Shown in pieces: positions 1 through 5,801 of a stretch of 12,401 nt of DNA. Source of the stretch: an uncultured Amaricoccus sp. GTDB lineage: Bacteria; Pseudomonadota; Alphaproteobacteria; Rhodobacterales; Rhodobacteraceae. The notes under the pieces are model-generated. The model was not told the DNA's origin, did no database searches, and worked only from the letters and a program-made list of their open reading frames with translations. The stretch lies in NCBI RefSeq assembly GCF_937891315.1, contig NZ_CALAGI010000039.1, positions 1 through 12,401 on the forward strand, given 5' to 3'. Position numbers and translations under genes: made by a program. How positions within the stretch are numbered: the first letter of the stretch is position 1; each line of letters opens with the position of its first letter.

Positions 1-663
1 CTGGATCCGGCCCTCGTTGAACACCGCCACCCGGTCCGACATGGTCAGCGCCTCGGACTGGTCATGCGTGACATAGACCACGGTGATCCCGAGCTGCTCG
101 TGCAGGTGCTTGATCTCGTACTGCATATGTTCGCGCAGCTGCTTGTCGAGCGCGCCCAGCGGCTCGTCCATCAGCACGAGCTCGGCGTCGAAGACGAGCG
201 CGCGGGCGAGCGCGATGCGCTGCTGCTGGCCGCCGGACATCTGCGCCGGGCGTCGGCCGGCGAAGCGGCCCATCTGCACCATGTCGAGGGCGCGGGCGAC
301 CTTGGCCTCGATCGTTGCCTTGTCCATCTTCCGCACTTCAAGCGGAAAGGCGAGATTCTCGCCGACCGTCATGTGCGGGAAGAGGGCGTAGTTCTGGAAG
401 ACCATGCCGATCCCGCGCTTGTGCGGCGGAATGTTGTTGATCGGGCGTCCGCCGAGCCGGATTTCGCCGTGCGTCGCGGTCTCGAAACCGGCAAGCATCA
501 TGAGGCAGGTGGTCTTGCCGGATCCGGAAGGCCCGAGCATCGTCAGGAACTCGCCCTTGCCGATGCTGAGATTCAGATCTTTGACGACGAGCGTCTCGCC
601 GTCGTAGCTCTTCTGGACATGCTCGAACGCCACGAAGGCCGGGTTGCCGCTGTCGGCGCTCAT
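1..663 (-). CDS. PotA-like ABC transporter ATP-binding protein (partial, C-terminus outside the window)
   Basis: This is the cytoplasmic ATPase of an importer resembling the spermidine/putrescine (PotA) and related Fe3+/sugar groups. Only the first 221 residues are inside the window, and the frame runs open off base 1. The complete nucleotide-binding domain core is visible: Walker A GPSGSGKT (residues 44-51), Q-loop Q90 in VFQNYALFPHMTV, signature MSGGQQQR (142-149), Walker B ELVLMDEP (161-168), D-loop ALD (171-173) and switch H200 in VYVTHDQSEAL. The LREHMQYEIKHLHEQLG stretch is typical of the PotA-like group. The C-terminal TOBE-type domain expected in this family is missing only because of the window edge. 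The ATG at 663-661 is preceded by GGGGAG about 6 bases upstream, which fixes the start. The gene is divergent from the ATP-grasp operon. The polyamine-type family is clear, but the substrate is inferred only by family; other substrates such as opines or iron are possible. Confidence 0.9.
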   Translation of the reverse strand, partial: MSADSGNPAFVAFEHVQKSYDGETLVVKDLNLSIGKGEFLTMLGPSGSGKTTCLMMLAGFETATHGEIRLGGRPINNIPPHKRGIGMVFQNYALFPHMTVGENLAFPLEVRKMDKATIEAKVARALDMVQMGRFAGRRPAQMSGGQQQRIALARALVFDAELVLMDEPLGALDKQLREHMQYEIKHLHEQLGITVVYVTHDQSEALTMSDRVAVFNEGRIQ

Positions 664-712
664 TCGCTCTCCCCTGTCGTGTCGCCCGAGCGACGGAATT
701 CCTCGCGGACGG

Positions 713-742
713 ATGATAAACACATCGCCGAAATTGACGCAA
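713..742 (-). promoter_or_regulatory. candidate sigma-70-type promoter for the PotA-like gene
   Basis: Read on the minus strand, TTGCGT (742-737) and TATCAT (718-713) are separated by 18 bases. TATCAT matches the TATAAT consensus at 5 of 6 positions; the -35 is weak. Transcription would begin near 705, leaving a leader of about 40 bases before the ATG at 663. The assignment rests on sequence resemblance only. Confidence 0.35.
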
Positions 743-837
743 ACCCTTCACCCGAGCGCCACCGAAATGTGCTGGGCCCCGCCATTTCCCGGATTCGCTT
801 CCCGCCGAAAGCCGATTTCAGGGCAGAACACCACTTC

Positions 838-856
838 TTGCATGTTATTTATGCAA
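838..856. promoter_or_regulatory. perfect inverted repeat TTGCAT-N7-ATGCAA, candidate operator
   Basis: TTGCAT (838-843) and ATGCAA (851-856) form perfect 6-base arms around an A/T-rich 7-base spacer, in the middle of the region shared by two divergent genes. The stretch is conspicuously A/T-rich against its surroundings. The symmetry and centre spacing (13 bases from arm to arm) suit a dimeric helix-turn-helix regulator. No regulator gene is adjacent, so its owner is unknown. The rest of 664-947 shows no credible gene. Confidence 0.4.
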
Positions 857-947
857 AGTCTCCTCGAATTTCCGGCCGGCCCAGCGGTGCCTCTGGCGCT
901 CGCCGACGCGGTAGCGAACATGGCTGAGCGGGGCGCGGCGTTGTCGC

Positions 948-976
948 TTGCCTTTTGCCGAGGGGTCGAATCTAGT
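948..976 (+). promoter_or_regulatory. candidate promoter of the ATP-grasp/alpha-E/transglutaminase/Anbu operon
   Basis: TTGCCT (948-953) and TCTAGT (971-976) are spaced by 17 bases. Each matches the sigma-70 consensus at 4 of 6 positions. Transcription would start near 983, just upstream of the GGGGAG at 995-1000. If this is correct, the TTG at 948 is promoter sequence, not a start codon. The match is modest and could be chance. Confidence 0.3.
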
Positions 977-994
977 TGACCCGGAGCCGTCAGC

Positions 995-1000
995 GGGGAG
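995..1000 (+). promoter_or_regulatory. ribosome binding site GGGGAG that bears on the ATP-grasp start
   Basis: GGGGAG is the only strong Shine-Dalgarno-like sequence upstream of the ATP-grasp gene. Seven bases downstream, in the correct frame, lies ATA at 1008. The first in-frame ATG (1026) is 25 bases away, too far for this site, and the in-frame TTG (948) lies upstream of it. The site therefore argues for initiation close to 1008. Confidence 0.45.
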
Positions 1001-1025
1001 ACGTGAGATAGCTTTCTTCAATGAA

Positions 1026-2417
1026 ATGTACGATGGCGAGCTCATCCGGCCAGCCTATGAGCAGGTGATGGAATGGGTGCGCCGCACGCCGCCCGAGGCC
1101 CTGGATCAGAAGAAGCTCGAGGCGGAGGCATTGTTCCGGCGGATCGGCATCACCTTCGCCGTCTATGGTGAGGGCGGCGATACCGAACGGCTCATTCCCT
1201 TCGACATGATGCCCCGGGTCTTCACCGAGCTCGAATGGCGCAAGCTGGAACGCGGGGTCAAGCAGCGGGCCCGGGCGCTCAACGCCTTCCTCTACGACGT
1301 CTACCATCGCTCCGAATTCGTGCGCGCCGGCAAAATTCCAGCCGATCTCGTCTATCGCAACGAGGCCTACGAGGCGGCGGTGGTCGGGATCGCGCCCCCG
1401 GCGAACGTCTATAGCCACATCGTCGGCATCGACCTCGTGCGCACCGGGCCCGAGGAATTCTTCGTGCTCGAGGACAATTGCCGCACGCCCTCCGGCGTCT
1501 CCTACATGCTGGAGAACCGCGAGATCATGATGCGGATGTTCCCCGAACTGTTCCGGGCCACGCGCATCGCGCCGGTGGACGACTATCCCGACCGGCTGCG
1601 CCGCACGCTGGCCAGCGTCGCACCGCTGAAATGCGAGGGCGATCCGGTCAGCGTCGTGCTGTCGCCCGGCGCGTTCAACAGCGCCTACTACGAGCATTCG
1701 TTCCTCGCCGACCAGATGGGAATCGAGATCGTCGAGGGGCAGGATCTGTTCGTGCAAGGCGAGTTCGTCTATATGCGCACGACCGAAGGGCCGAAGCGCG
1801 TCGATGTCATCTATCGCCGCCTCGACGACGCCTTCCTCGACCCGCTGTGCTTTCGCCCCGATTCCATGCTCGGCGTGCCGGGCCTGATGAACGTCTACCG
1901 CTCCGGAGGCGTCGCCATCTGCTCGGCGCCGGGGGCCGGGGTCGCCGACGACAAGGCGATCTATACCTATGTGCCGGAGATGATCCGCTTCTATCTCGGC
2001 GAACAGCCGATCCTGAAGAACGTGCAGACTTGGAAATGCGCCGAGAAGGCGGATTGCAAATACGTGATGGAGAACCTCAAGGATCTGGTGGTCAAGGAGG
2101 TACATGGTTCCGGCGGCTATGGAATGCTGGTCGGTCCGAAATCGACCAAGGAGCAGATCGCGGCCTATGCCGAGCGTATCAAGGCGGACCCTGCGGACTT
2201 CATCGCCCAGCCGACGCTCGCGCTCTCGACCTGCCCGACCTTCGTCGACGAGGGGCTGGCACCCCGGCACGTGGATCTCAGGCCCTTTTGCCTTGTCGGC
2301 CGCGAGGTGCATCTCTGTCCCGGCGGCCTCACCCGCGTCGCCATGACCGAAGGCAGCCTCGTCGTGAACTCCAGCCAGGGCGGCGGAGTGAAGGACACCT
2401 GGGTTCTGGCCGATTAG
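1026..2417 (+). CDS. circularly permuted ATP-grasp ligase (COG2308-type)
   Basis: Predicted cytoplasmic ATP-dependent carboxylate-amine ligase of the circularly permuted ATP-grasp class; members are thought to form amide or peptide bonds through an acyl-phosphate. Numbered from the ATG at 1026 (463 residues), conserved blocks are: GITFAVYGEGGDTERLIPFD (41-60), FFVLEDNCRTPSGVSYMLEN (145-164), DVIYRRLDDAFLDP (260-273), GVADDKAIYTYVPEMIRFYL (305-324), VVKEVHGSGGYGMLVGP (355-371), RHVDLRPFCLVG (414-425) and SLVVNSSQGGGVKDTWVL (444-461). The start is unresolved. The residues AFFNEMYDGE, encoded from 1011, resemble the usual family N-terminus, so translation probably begins before 1026. Candidates are ATA at 1008, which has a good ribosome site, or TTG at 948. 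The gene leads a four-gene operon; the next start lies 8 bases after the stop. The natural substrate is unknown. Confidence 0.92.
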   Translation: MYDGELIRPAYEQVMEWVRRTPPEALDQKKLEAEALFRRIGITFAVYGEGGDTERLIPFDMMPRVFTELEWRKLERGVKQRARALNAFLYDVYHRSEFVRAGKIPADLVYRNEAYEAAVVGIAPPANVYSHIVGIDLVRTGPEEFFVLEDNCRTPSGVSYMLENREIMMRMFPELFRATRIAPVDDYPDRLRRTLASVAPLKCEGDPVSVVLSPGAFNSAYYEHSFLADQMGIEIVEGQDLFVQGEFVYMRTTEGPKRVDVIYRRLDDAFLDPLCFRPDSMLGVPGLMNVYRSGGVAICSAPGAGVADDKAIYTYVPEMIRFYLGEQPILKNVQTWKCAEKADCKYVMENLKDLVVKEVHGSGGYGMLVGPKSTKEQIAAYAERIKADPADFIAQPTLALSTCPTFVDEGLAPRHVDLRPFCLVGREVHLCPGGLTRVAMTEGSLVVNSSQGGGVKDTWVLAD

Positions 2418-2425
2418 GGAACAGC

Positions 2426-3379
2426 ATGCTCAGCCGTACCGCCGAAAATCTCTACTGGCTCGCCCGCTACATGGAACGGGCCGAAACCATGGCCCGACTG
2501 CTGGAAGTCGGCTATCGCATGGCCCTGATGCCCTCCGCCGGCGAAGGCTACCGCAACGAATGGGCCTCGCTCGTCGCCGCCGCCGGTTCGTCCGAGGGGT
2601 TCGAGGCCAAGTTCGGCGAGGATTTCCGCCAGCGCGACGTCGAGACCTGGCTCTTCTTCGATCGCGAGAATACGTCGAGCGTCACCTCCAGCATCGAGAC
2701 CGCCCGCCAGAACGGCCGCGCGGTGCGCACCGCGCTCACCACCGAGATGTGGGATGCGCTGAACGGCGCCTATCTCGAATTGCGGGAGCTCGAACGCAAG
2801 CCGCGGTCGGAGAGCACGCTGCCGAAGCTCTGCGACTGGACCAAGCGTCAGGGCGCGCTGCTTCGCGGTGCGATGGAAGGCACGCACCTGCAGAACGACG
2901 GTTACGACTTCATGAATCTCGGCTACTACATCGAGCGCGGCGACAACACCGCGCGCCTGCTCGATGTGAAATATTATGTACTGCTGCCCACGACAGACAT
3001 GGTCGGCGGCAGTGTCGATACCTATCAGTGGACGACATTGCTGCGCGCTCTTTCGGCGTTCCGCGCCTTTCACTGGTCCTATGGCAGCGAATACAGCCCA
3101 CGCAAGATCTCGCATTTCCTGATCCTGAACCGCGCCTGCCCGCGTTCGCTCCTGCATTGCCAGGACAAGGCGGCGCATCACCTGAACCGGCTCGCCAACG
3201 CCTATGGCCGCACCACCTGCGCCCACGACCGGTTGCGCGGCGTGCTCGGGGATCTCGGCAATACCGATCTCGAGGATATCATCGAGGGCGGGCTGCACGA
3301 GTTTCTCACCCGCTTCATTCACCAGAACGCCGCGCTCGGTCAGGACGTCGCCGACGGCTATCTGTTCGGGGTCCAGTGA
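2426..3379 (+). CDS. alpha-E domain protein (DUF403/COG2307)
   Basis: A 317-residue all-helical protein of the alpha-E family, almost always encoded beside permuted ATP-grasp enzymes. It has no recognised catalytic motif; a scaffold, partner or substrate-presenting role is inferred. The N-terminus MLSRTAENLYWLARYMERAE is the family hallmark. A similar block recurs at 164-181 (NLGYYIERGDNTARLLDV, compare residues 8-28), which suggests an internal duplication of the E-rich helical unit. Other typical segments are YQWTTLLRALSAF (200-212), YSPRKISHFLILNRACPRSL (223-242) and HHLNRLANAYGR (251-262). The ATG at 2426 follows AGGGA, which overlaps the ATP-grasp stop, by 5 bases. Its own stop overlaps the next start by one base (TGATG), implying translational coupling. 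Confidence 0.92.
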   Translation: MLSRTAENLYWLARYMERAETMARLLEVGYRMALMPSAGEGYRNEWASLVAAAGSSEGFEAKFGEDFRQRDVETWLFFDRENTSSVTSSIETARQNGRAVRTALTTEMWDALNGAYLELRELERKPRSESTLPKLCDWTKRQGALLRGAMEGTHLQNDGYDFMNLGYYIERGDNTARLLDVKYYVLLPTTDMVGGSVDTYQWTTLLRALSAFRAFHWSYGSEYSPRKISHFLILNRACPRSLLHCQDKAAHHLNRLANAYGRTTCAHDRLRGVLGDLGNTDLEDIIEGGLHEFLTRFIHQNAALGQDVADGYLFGVQ

Positions 3380-4197
3380 TGCTGCTCAGTGTGCGCCACA
3401 CCACCACCTACGTCTTCGACAAGCCGATGCGCTTCATCACACAGAGCCATCGCCTGACCCCGTCGCCGAGCGCCAGCCAGCGTGTCCTCGACTGGACCGT
3501 CACCGCCGAGGGCGCGGAGTTCGGCGCCGGCTTCCAGGACGGCGCCGGCGACCAGATCAGCACCATGACGGTACAGGGTCCGGTCGATCGCATCGCCGTG
3601 CTGGTCACCGGCACGGTCGAGACCACCGACACCGCCGGCGTATTGCGCGACCATCGCGAAATAATCTCGCCCCGGGTCTATCTCCAGAAGACCGCCGCCA
3701 CCCAGCCGAGCGGCGCATTGGCCGAGTTGATCGCGAAGGCGGTCGGCAAGCCCGCGCGCGACGAAGTGGCGCGCGCCCATGGCCTGTCGCTCGCGGTGAC
3801 CGAGGCGATCGCCTACGAGCCGGGCGTGACCCACGCCCACAGCACCGCGGCCGAGGCCGTGGAGCAGGGCAAGGGCGTCTGTCAGGACCATGCCCACGCG
3901 CTGATCGCGCTGTCGCACGCCGCCGGCATGCCGGCGCGCTATGTCTCGGGCTATCTGCTCACCACCGAAGGCGAGACGCCGGAGGAGGCGAGCCATGCCT
4001 GGGCCGAGATCTACCTTCCCTCGCTCGGCTGGGTCGGTTTCGACGCCGCCAATGCCAGTTGCCCGGACGAGCGCTACATCCGTCTCGGCTCCGGCCGGGA
4101 TGCCCGCGACGCGGCGCCGATCCGCGGCGTCTCGCGCGGCGGAGGCGCCGAGGCGCTTGACGTTACCGTCGTCGTGGCCCAGCAAAGGCAGCAATAA
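3379..4197 (+). CDS. transglutaminase-like cysteine hydrolase (COG1305-type)
   Basis: A 272-residue protein with the bacterial transglutaminase N-terminal beta domain (from about residue 1, LLSVRHTTTYVFDKPMRFIT) followed by a papain-fold transglutaminase core. The catalytic triad is visible: C168 in GKGVCQDHAHALI, H206 in SHAWAEIYLPSLGW and D222 in VGFDAAN. All three are intact, so an active enzyme is expected. In this cassette such proteins are thought to act as peptidases or amidases rather than as cross-linkers; that is inference from context. There is no signal peptide, so the action is cytoplasmic. The ATG overlaps the alpha-E stop by one base. The C-terminal tail after about 235 is rich in R, G and A and looks disordered. 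Length matches the family. Confidence 0.92.
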   Translation: MLLSVRHTTTYVFDKPMRFITQSHRLTPSPSASQRVLDWTVTAEGAEFGAGFQDGAGDQISTMTVQGPVDRIAVLVTGTVETTDTAGVLRDHREIISPRVYLQKTAATQPSGALAELIAKAVGKPARDEVARAHGLSLAVTEAIAYEPGVTHAHSTAAEAVEQGKGVCQDHAHALIALSHAAGMPARYVSGYLLTTEGETPEEASHAWAEIYLPSLGWVGFDAANASCPDERYIRLGSGRDARDAAPIRGVSRGGGAEALDVTVVVAQQRQQ

Positions 4198-4228
4198 CAA
4201 GCCAGGGGCAAGGACGGGCCTAGATATC

Positions 4229-4954
4229 ATGACCTATTGCGTGGGTCTCCTGCTCGACGCGGGGATCGTCATGCTGTCGGACACCCGCACCAACGCGGGG
4301 CTCGACAATATCGCGATCTACCGGAAGATGTTCGTCTTCGAGAAGCCGGGCGATCGGACCATCGTGATCATGACCGCCGGCAGCCTGTCGATTACCCAGA
4401 CGGTGATCGCCAAGCTTCAGCACGAGATCGACCGCTCCGACGCCGACGGCGATTCCTCGATCATGCTCGCCGACAACATGCTCGGCGTGGCCGAGATCGT
4501 TGGCTCGACCCTGCTGGAGGTCAGCGTCGAGATCGGCGAGATGATGGCCCGCATGGACAGCAAGGCGCCGACCGCGACCATGCTCGTCGGCGGCCAGCGC
4601 AAGGGCGGGCGGATGCGTCTGTTCCTCATCTATCCCGAAGGCAATTTTATCGAGGCGACGGACGACACGCCCTATCTGCAGGTCGGCGAGCACAAGTACG
4701 GCAAGCCGATCCTCGACCGGGTGGTGCATCGCGACACCTCGCTGGCCGAGGGGCGCCGGGTGGTCCTCTTGTCGATGGATTCGACGCTGCGCTCGAACCT
4801 GTCGGTCGGCATGCCGCTCGATCTCGTCACCATCCGCCGCGACGAATTCCAGCTCGCCACCCGCGAGCGGATCGAGGCGGGCGACCCGACCTTCAGCGAC
4901 ATGTCGGAAGCCTGGAGCCGCGTCCTGCGCGAGGGCTTCGCCAACATGCCCTGA
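4229..4954 (+). CDS. Anbu, proteasome-type N-terminal threonine hydrolase (COG3484)
   Basis: A 241-residue ancestral-beta-subunit (Anbu) protein of the Ntn-hydrolase fold, related to proteasome beta subunits and HslV. It begins MTYCVGLLLDAGIVMLSDTR. There is no propeptide: removing Met exposes Thr2, the expected nucleophile. D18 and K33 (in IYRKMFVFE) occupy the positions of the conserved Asp and Lys of the proteasomal active site. MTAGSLSITQT (49-59), TATMLVGGQ and LIYPEGNFIEAT are typical family segments. The ATG at 4229 is the only usable start in frame, since no other start codon lies between it and the upstream gene. The ribosome site is weak: AGGGGCAAGGA at 4203-4213 is about 15 bases away. 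It closes the operon, 31 bases after the transglutaminase gene. No unfoldase (HslU, ClpX or Mpa type) is adjacent. The physiological substrate of this family is not established. Confidence 0.93.
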   Translation: MTYCVGLLLDAGIVMLSDTRTNAGLDNIAIYRKMFVFEKPGDRTIVIMTAGSLSITQTVIAKLQHEIDRSDADGDSSIMLADNMLGVAEIVGSTLLEVSVEIGEMMARMDSKAPTATMLVGGQRKGGRMRLFLIYPEGNFIEATDDTPYLQVGEHKYGKPILDRVVHRDTSLAEGRRVVLLSMDSTLRSNLSVGMPLDLVTIRRDEFQLATRERIEAGDPTFSDMSEAWSRVLREGFANMP

Positions 4955-5224
4955 CCGGCATCGGCCGGTGCGTCGACGTCTGGCGGAACAGGGTCCAGCC
5001 GACCGCGGCGACCGGCACGATGCCGGCGCCGGACCAGATCGCGTGGATCGGGCCGACCGGCATGGTCCGCGGCGTCGGCGACAGGAAATGGAAGGCGAAG
5101 GCATGGCCGCCGATCGCGATGAGCGGGGCAGGGGCCGGGCAAAGCCGTCCGTGGCCCGCGAAGCCGAGGTCGCCAGTACCCCGAACCCGATCGCCACTGC
5201 GAGACAGACATGGCCGAGGTCCAT
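4954..5224 (-). pseudogene. decayed SMR-family (EmrE/QacE-like) multidrug efflux gene
   Basis: Read leftwards from the ATG at 5224-5222 (preceded by GGGAAG), the first frame encodes HVCLAVAIGFGVLAT then DGFARPLP, which matches EmrE from Y4 to P32 residue for residue in spacing. After the C-rich run at about 5124-5134 the match continues in another frame: PLIAIGGHAFAFHFLS, RTMPVGPIHAIWSGAGIVP, VGWTLFRQ. This contains the SMR AIWSG-GIV signature. The distance from the EmrE-R29 equivalent to the W63 equivalent is one base short, so a one-base deletion explains the shift. Near 4980-4984 another one-base shift restores VDAPADAG, matching the LDLPALLG region. TM4 is absent; the region meets the end of anbu. 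The essential membrane Glu (EmrE E14) is Gly (GGG). No intact product is possible without frameshift correction. The family call is from recalled EmrE sequence, not a search. Confidence 0.75.
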
Positions 5225-5284
5225 GTCGCACTTCCCGGATCCCGAACCGGGCGATCGCCCCGACCTGCACGACCGACCCGAATA

Positions 5285-5314
5285 TCGCCCGCGCCCCCGA
5301 AGGGTCGCGGGCGA
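5285..5314 (-). terminator. hairpin after the PLDc_N/SHOCT gene, candidate terminator
   Basis: Arms 5285-5297 and 5302-5314 pair over nine bases (outer T-A plus CGCCCGCG), one C/T mismatch and three further G-C pairs, closing a CGAA loop. It begins 7 bases beyond the stop codon at 5323-5321. The sequence after the stem on the minus strand is only ATATT, so the U-tract is weak. Placement supports a terminator role. Confidence 0.5.
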
Positions 5315-5320
5315 ACATTG

Positions 5321-5698
5321 TCAGACCAGCTTGGCGCGCAACTGGTTGTATTCCTTCTCGGTGATCGTGCCGGCGGCCTTCAGCTTGCCCAGCTTCTCGA
5401 TCTCGTCCGCGACGCTGTAGCCGACGAAATTGCGCAGATCGTCCCGCGCCGCCGCCGCCCGCGCCTGATTGCGCTCGGCCATGCCGCGGCCCTGGGTCAG
5501 AATATAGGCGAGGATGCCGATGAAGGGCAGCAGGATCAGCAGGATCACCCAGAGCACCTTGCCGAAGCCCGAGACGTCGTGCCGGCGGAACAGATCGCTG
5601 TAGATCGTGATCAGCAGCCACAACCAAAGCACGAAGACGAAAATGGCGAACACATCCGCCAGGAAATTCCAGAAGGTAAAGCCTTCGCTCAGGATCAC
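5321..5698 (-). CDS. small membrane protein with PLDc_N and SHOCT domains
   Basis: A 125-residue inner-membrane protein. Two hydrophobic helices are evident at about residues 13-34 (ADVFAIFVFVLWLWLLITIY) and 46-69 (GKVLWVILLILLPFIGILAY), separated by the charged loop SDLFRRHDVSG. This is the PLDc_N (phospholipase D nuclease N-terminal) membrane module. A basic, Ala-rich linker leads to a C-terminal SHOCT motif (96-123, VADEIEKLGKLKAAGTITEK then EY), a short helical module thought to mediate oligomerisation. There is no catalytic HKD motif, so it is not a phospholipase. The start is GTG at 5698, with GGGAG 6 bases upstream. An ATG just upstream at 5703 is in a frame that stops after two codons. 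Function unknown; a membrane-stress or envelope role is common speculation for this group. It is probably a single-gene unit. Confidence 0.88.
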   Translation of the reverse strand: MILSEGFTFWNFLADVFAIFVFVLWLWLLITIYSDLFRRHDVSGFGKVLWVILLILLPFIGILAYILTQGRGMAERNQARAAAARDDLRNFVGYSVADEIEKLGKLKAAGTITEKEYNQLRAKLV

Positions 5699-5721
5699 GT
5701 CATTCTCCCGTCAAAATCCGC

Positions 5722-5770
5722 CACGCCGGCGTGCGCCGCCCGACTAGTCGAGAACGTGCGGATTTGCCAA
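5722..5770 (-). promoter_or_regulatory. candidate promoter with two palindromes upstream of the PLDc_N/SHOCT gene
   Basis: On the minus strand TTGGCA (5770-5765, 5 of 6 to the -35 consensus) is followed after 16 bases by ACTAGT (5748-5743), a weak -10. ACTAGT lies inside the perfect 10-base palindrome CGACTAGTCG (5741-5750). A second perfect palindrome, CACGCCGGCGTG (5722-5733), lies immediately downstream. The overlap of palindrome and -10 would suit a repressor. Sequence resemblance only. Confidence 0.3.
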
Positions 5771-5801
5771 CGAATTCTCCGCTTGCCCTCCTGGGAAACG
5801 C

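Noticed and set aside
664..1007. Coding sequence or small RNA in the large divergent gap
   Set aside because: The open frames here lack ribosome sites and conserved character. I see promoter-like and operator-like elements but no terminator-ended RNA structure.
948..1025. TTG at 948 as the start of the ATP-grasp gene
   Set aside because: It adds about 20 residues with no family resemblance, has no well-placed ribosome site, and lies upstream of the good GGGGAG at 995. It is kept only as an alternative start.
990..2312. Long open frame antisense to the ATP-grasp gene
   Set aside because: High G/C leaves few stops in antisense frames. The translation is low-complexity (H, R, A, G, D) with no recognisable motif, while the sense strand encodes a conserved enzyme.
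5225..5320. A separate small gene between the SMR remnant and the PLDc_N gene
   Set aside because: Only the SMR ribosome site, a candidate terminator hairpin and spacer sequence are seen; no reading frame has a start, ribosome site and plausible composition.
5701..5703. ATG just upstream of the PLDc_N gene start on the minus strand
   Set aside because: It is in a different frame and reaches a stop after two codons (ATGACGTGA). The GTG at 5698 fits the domain frame and the GGGAG spacing.
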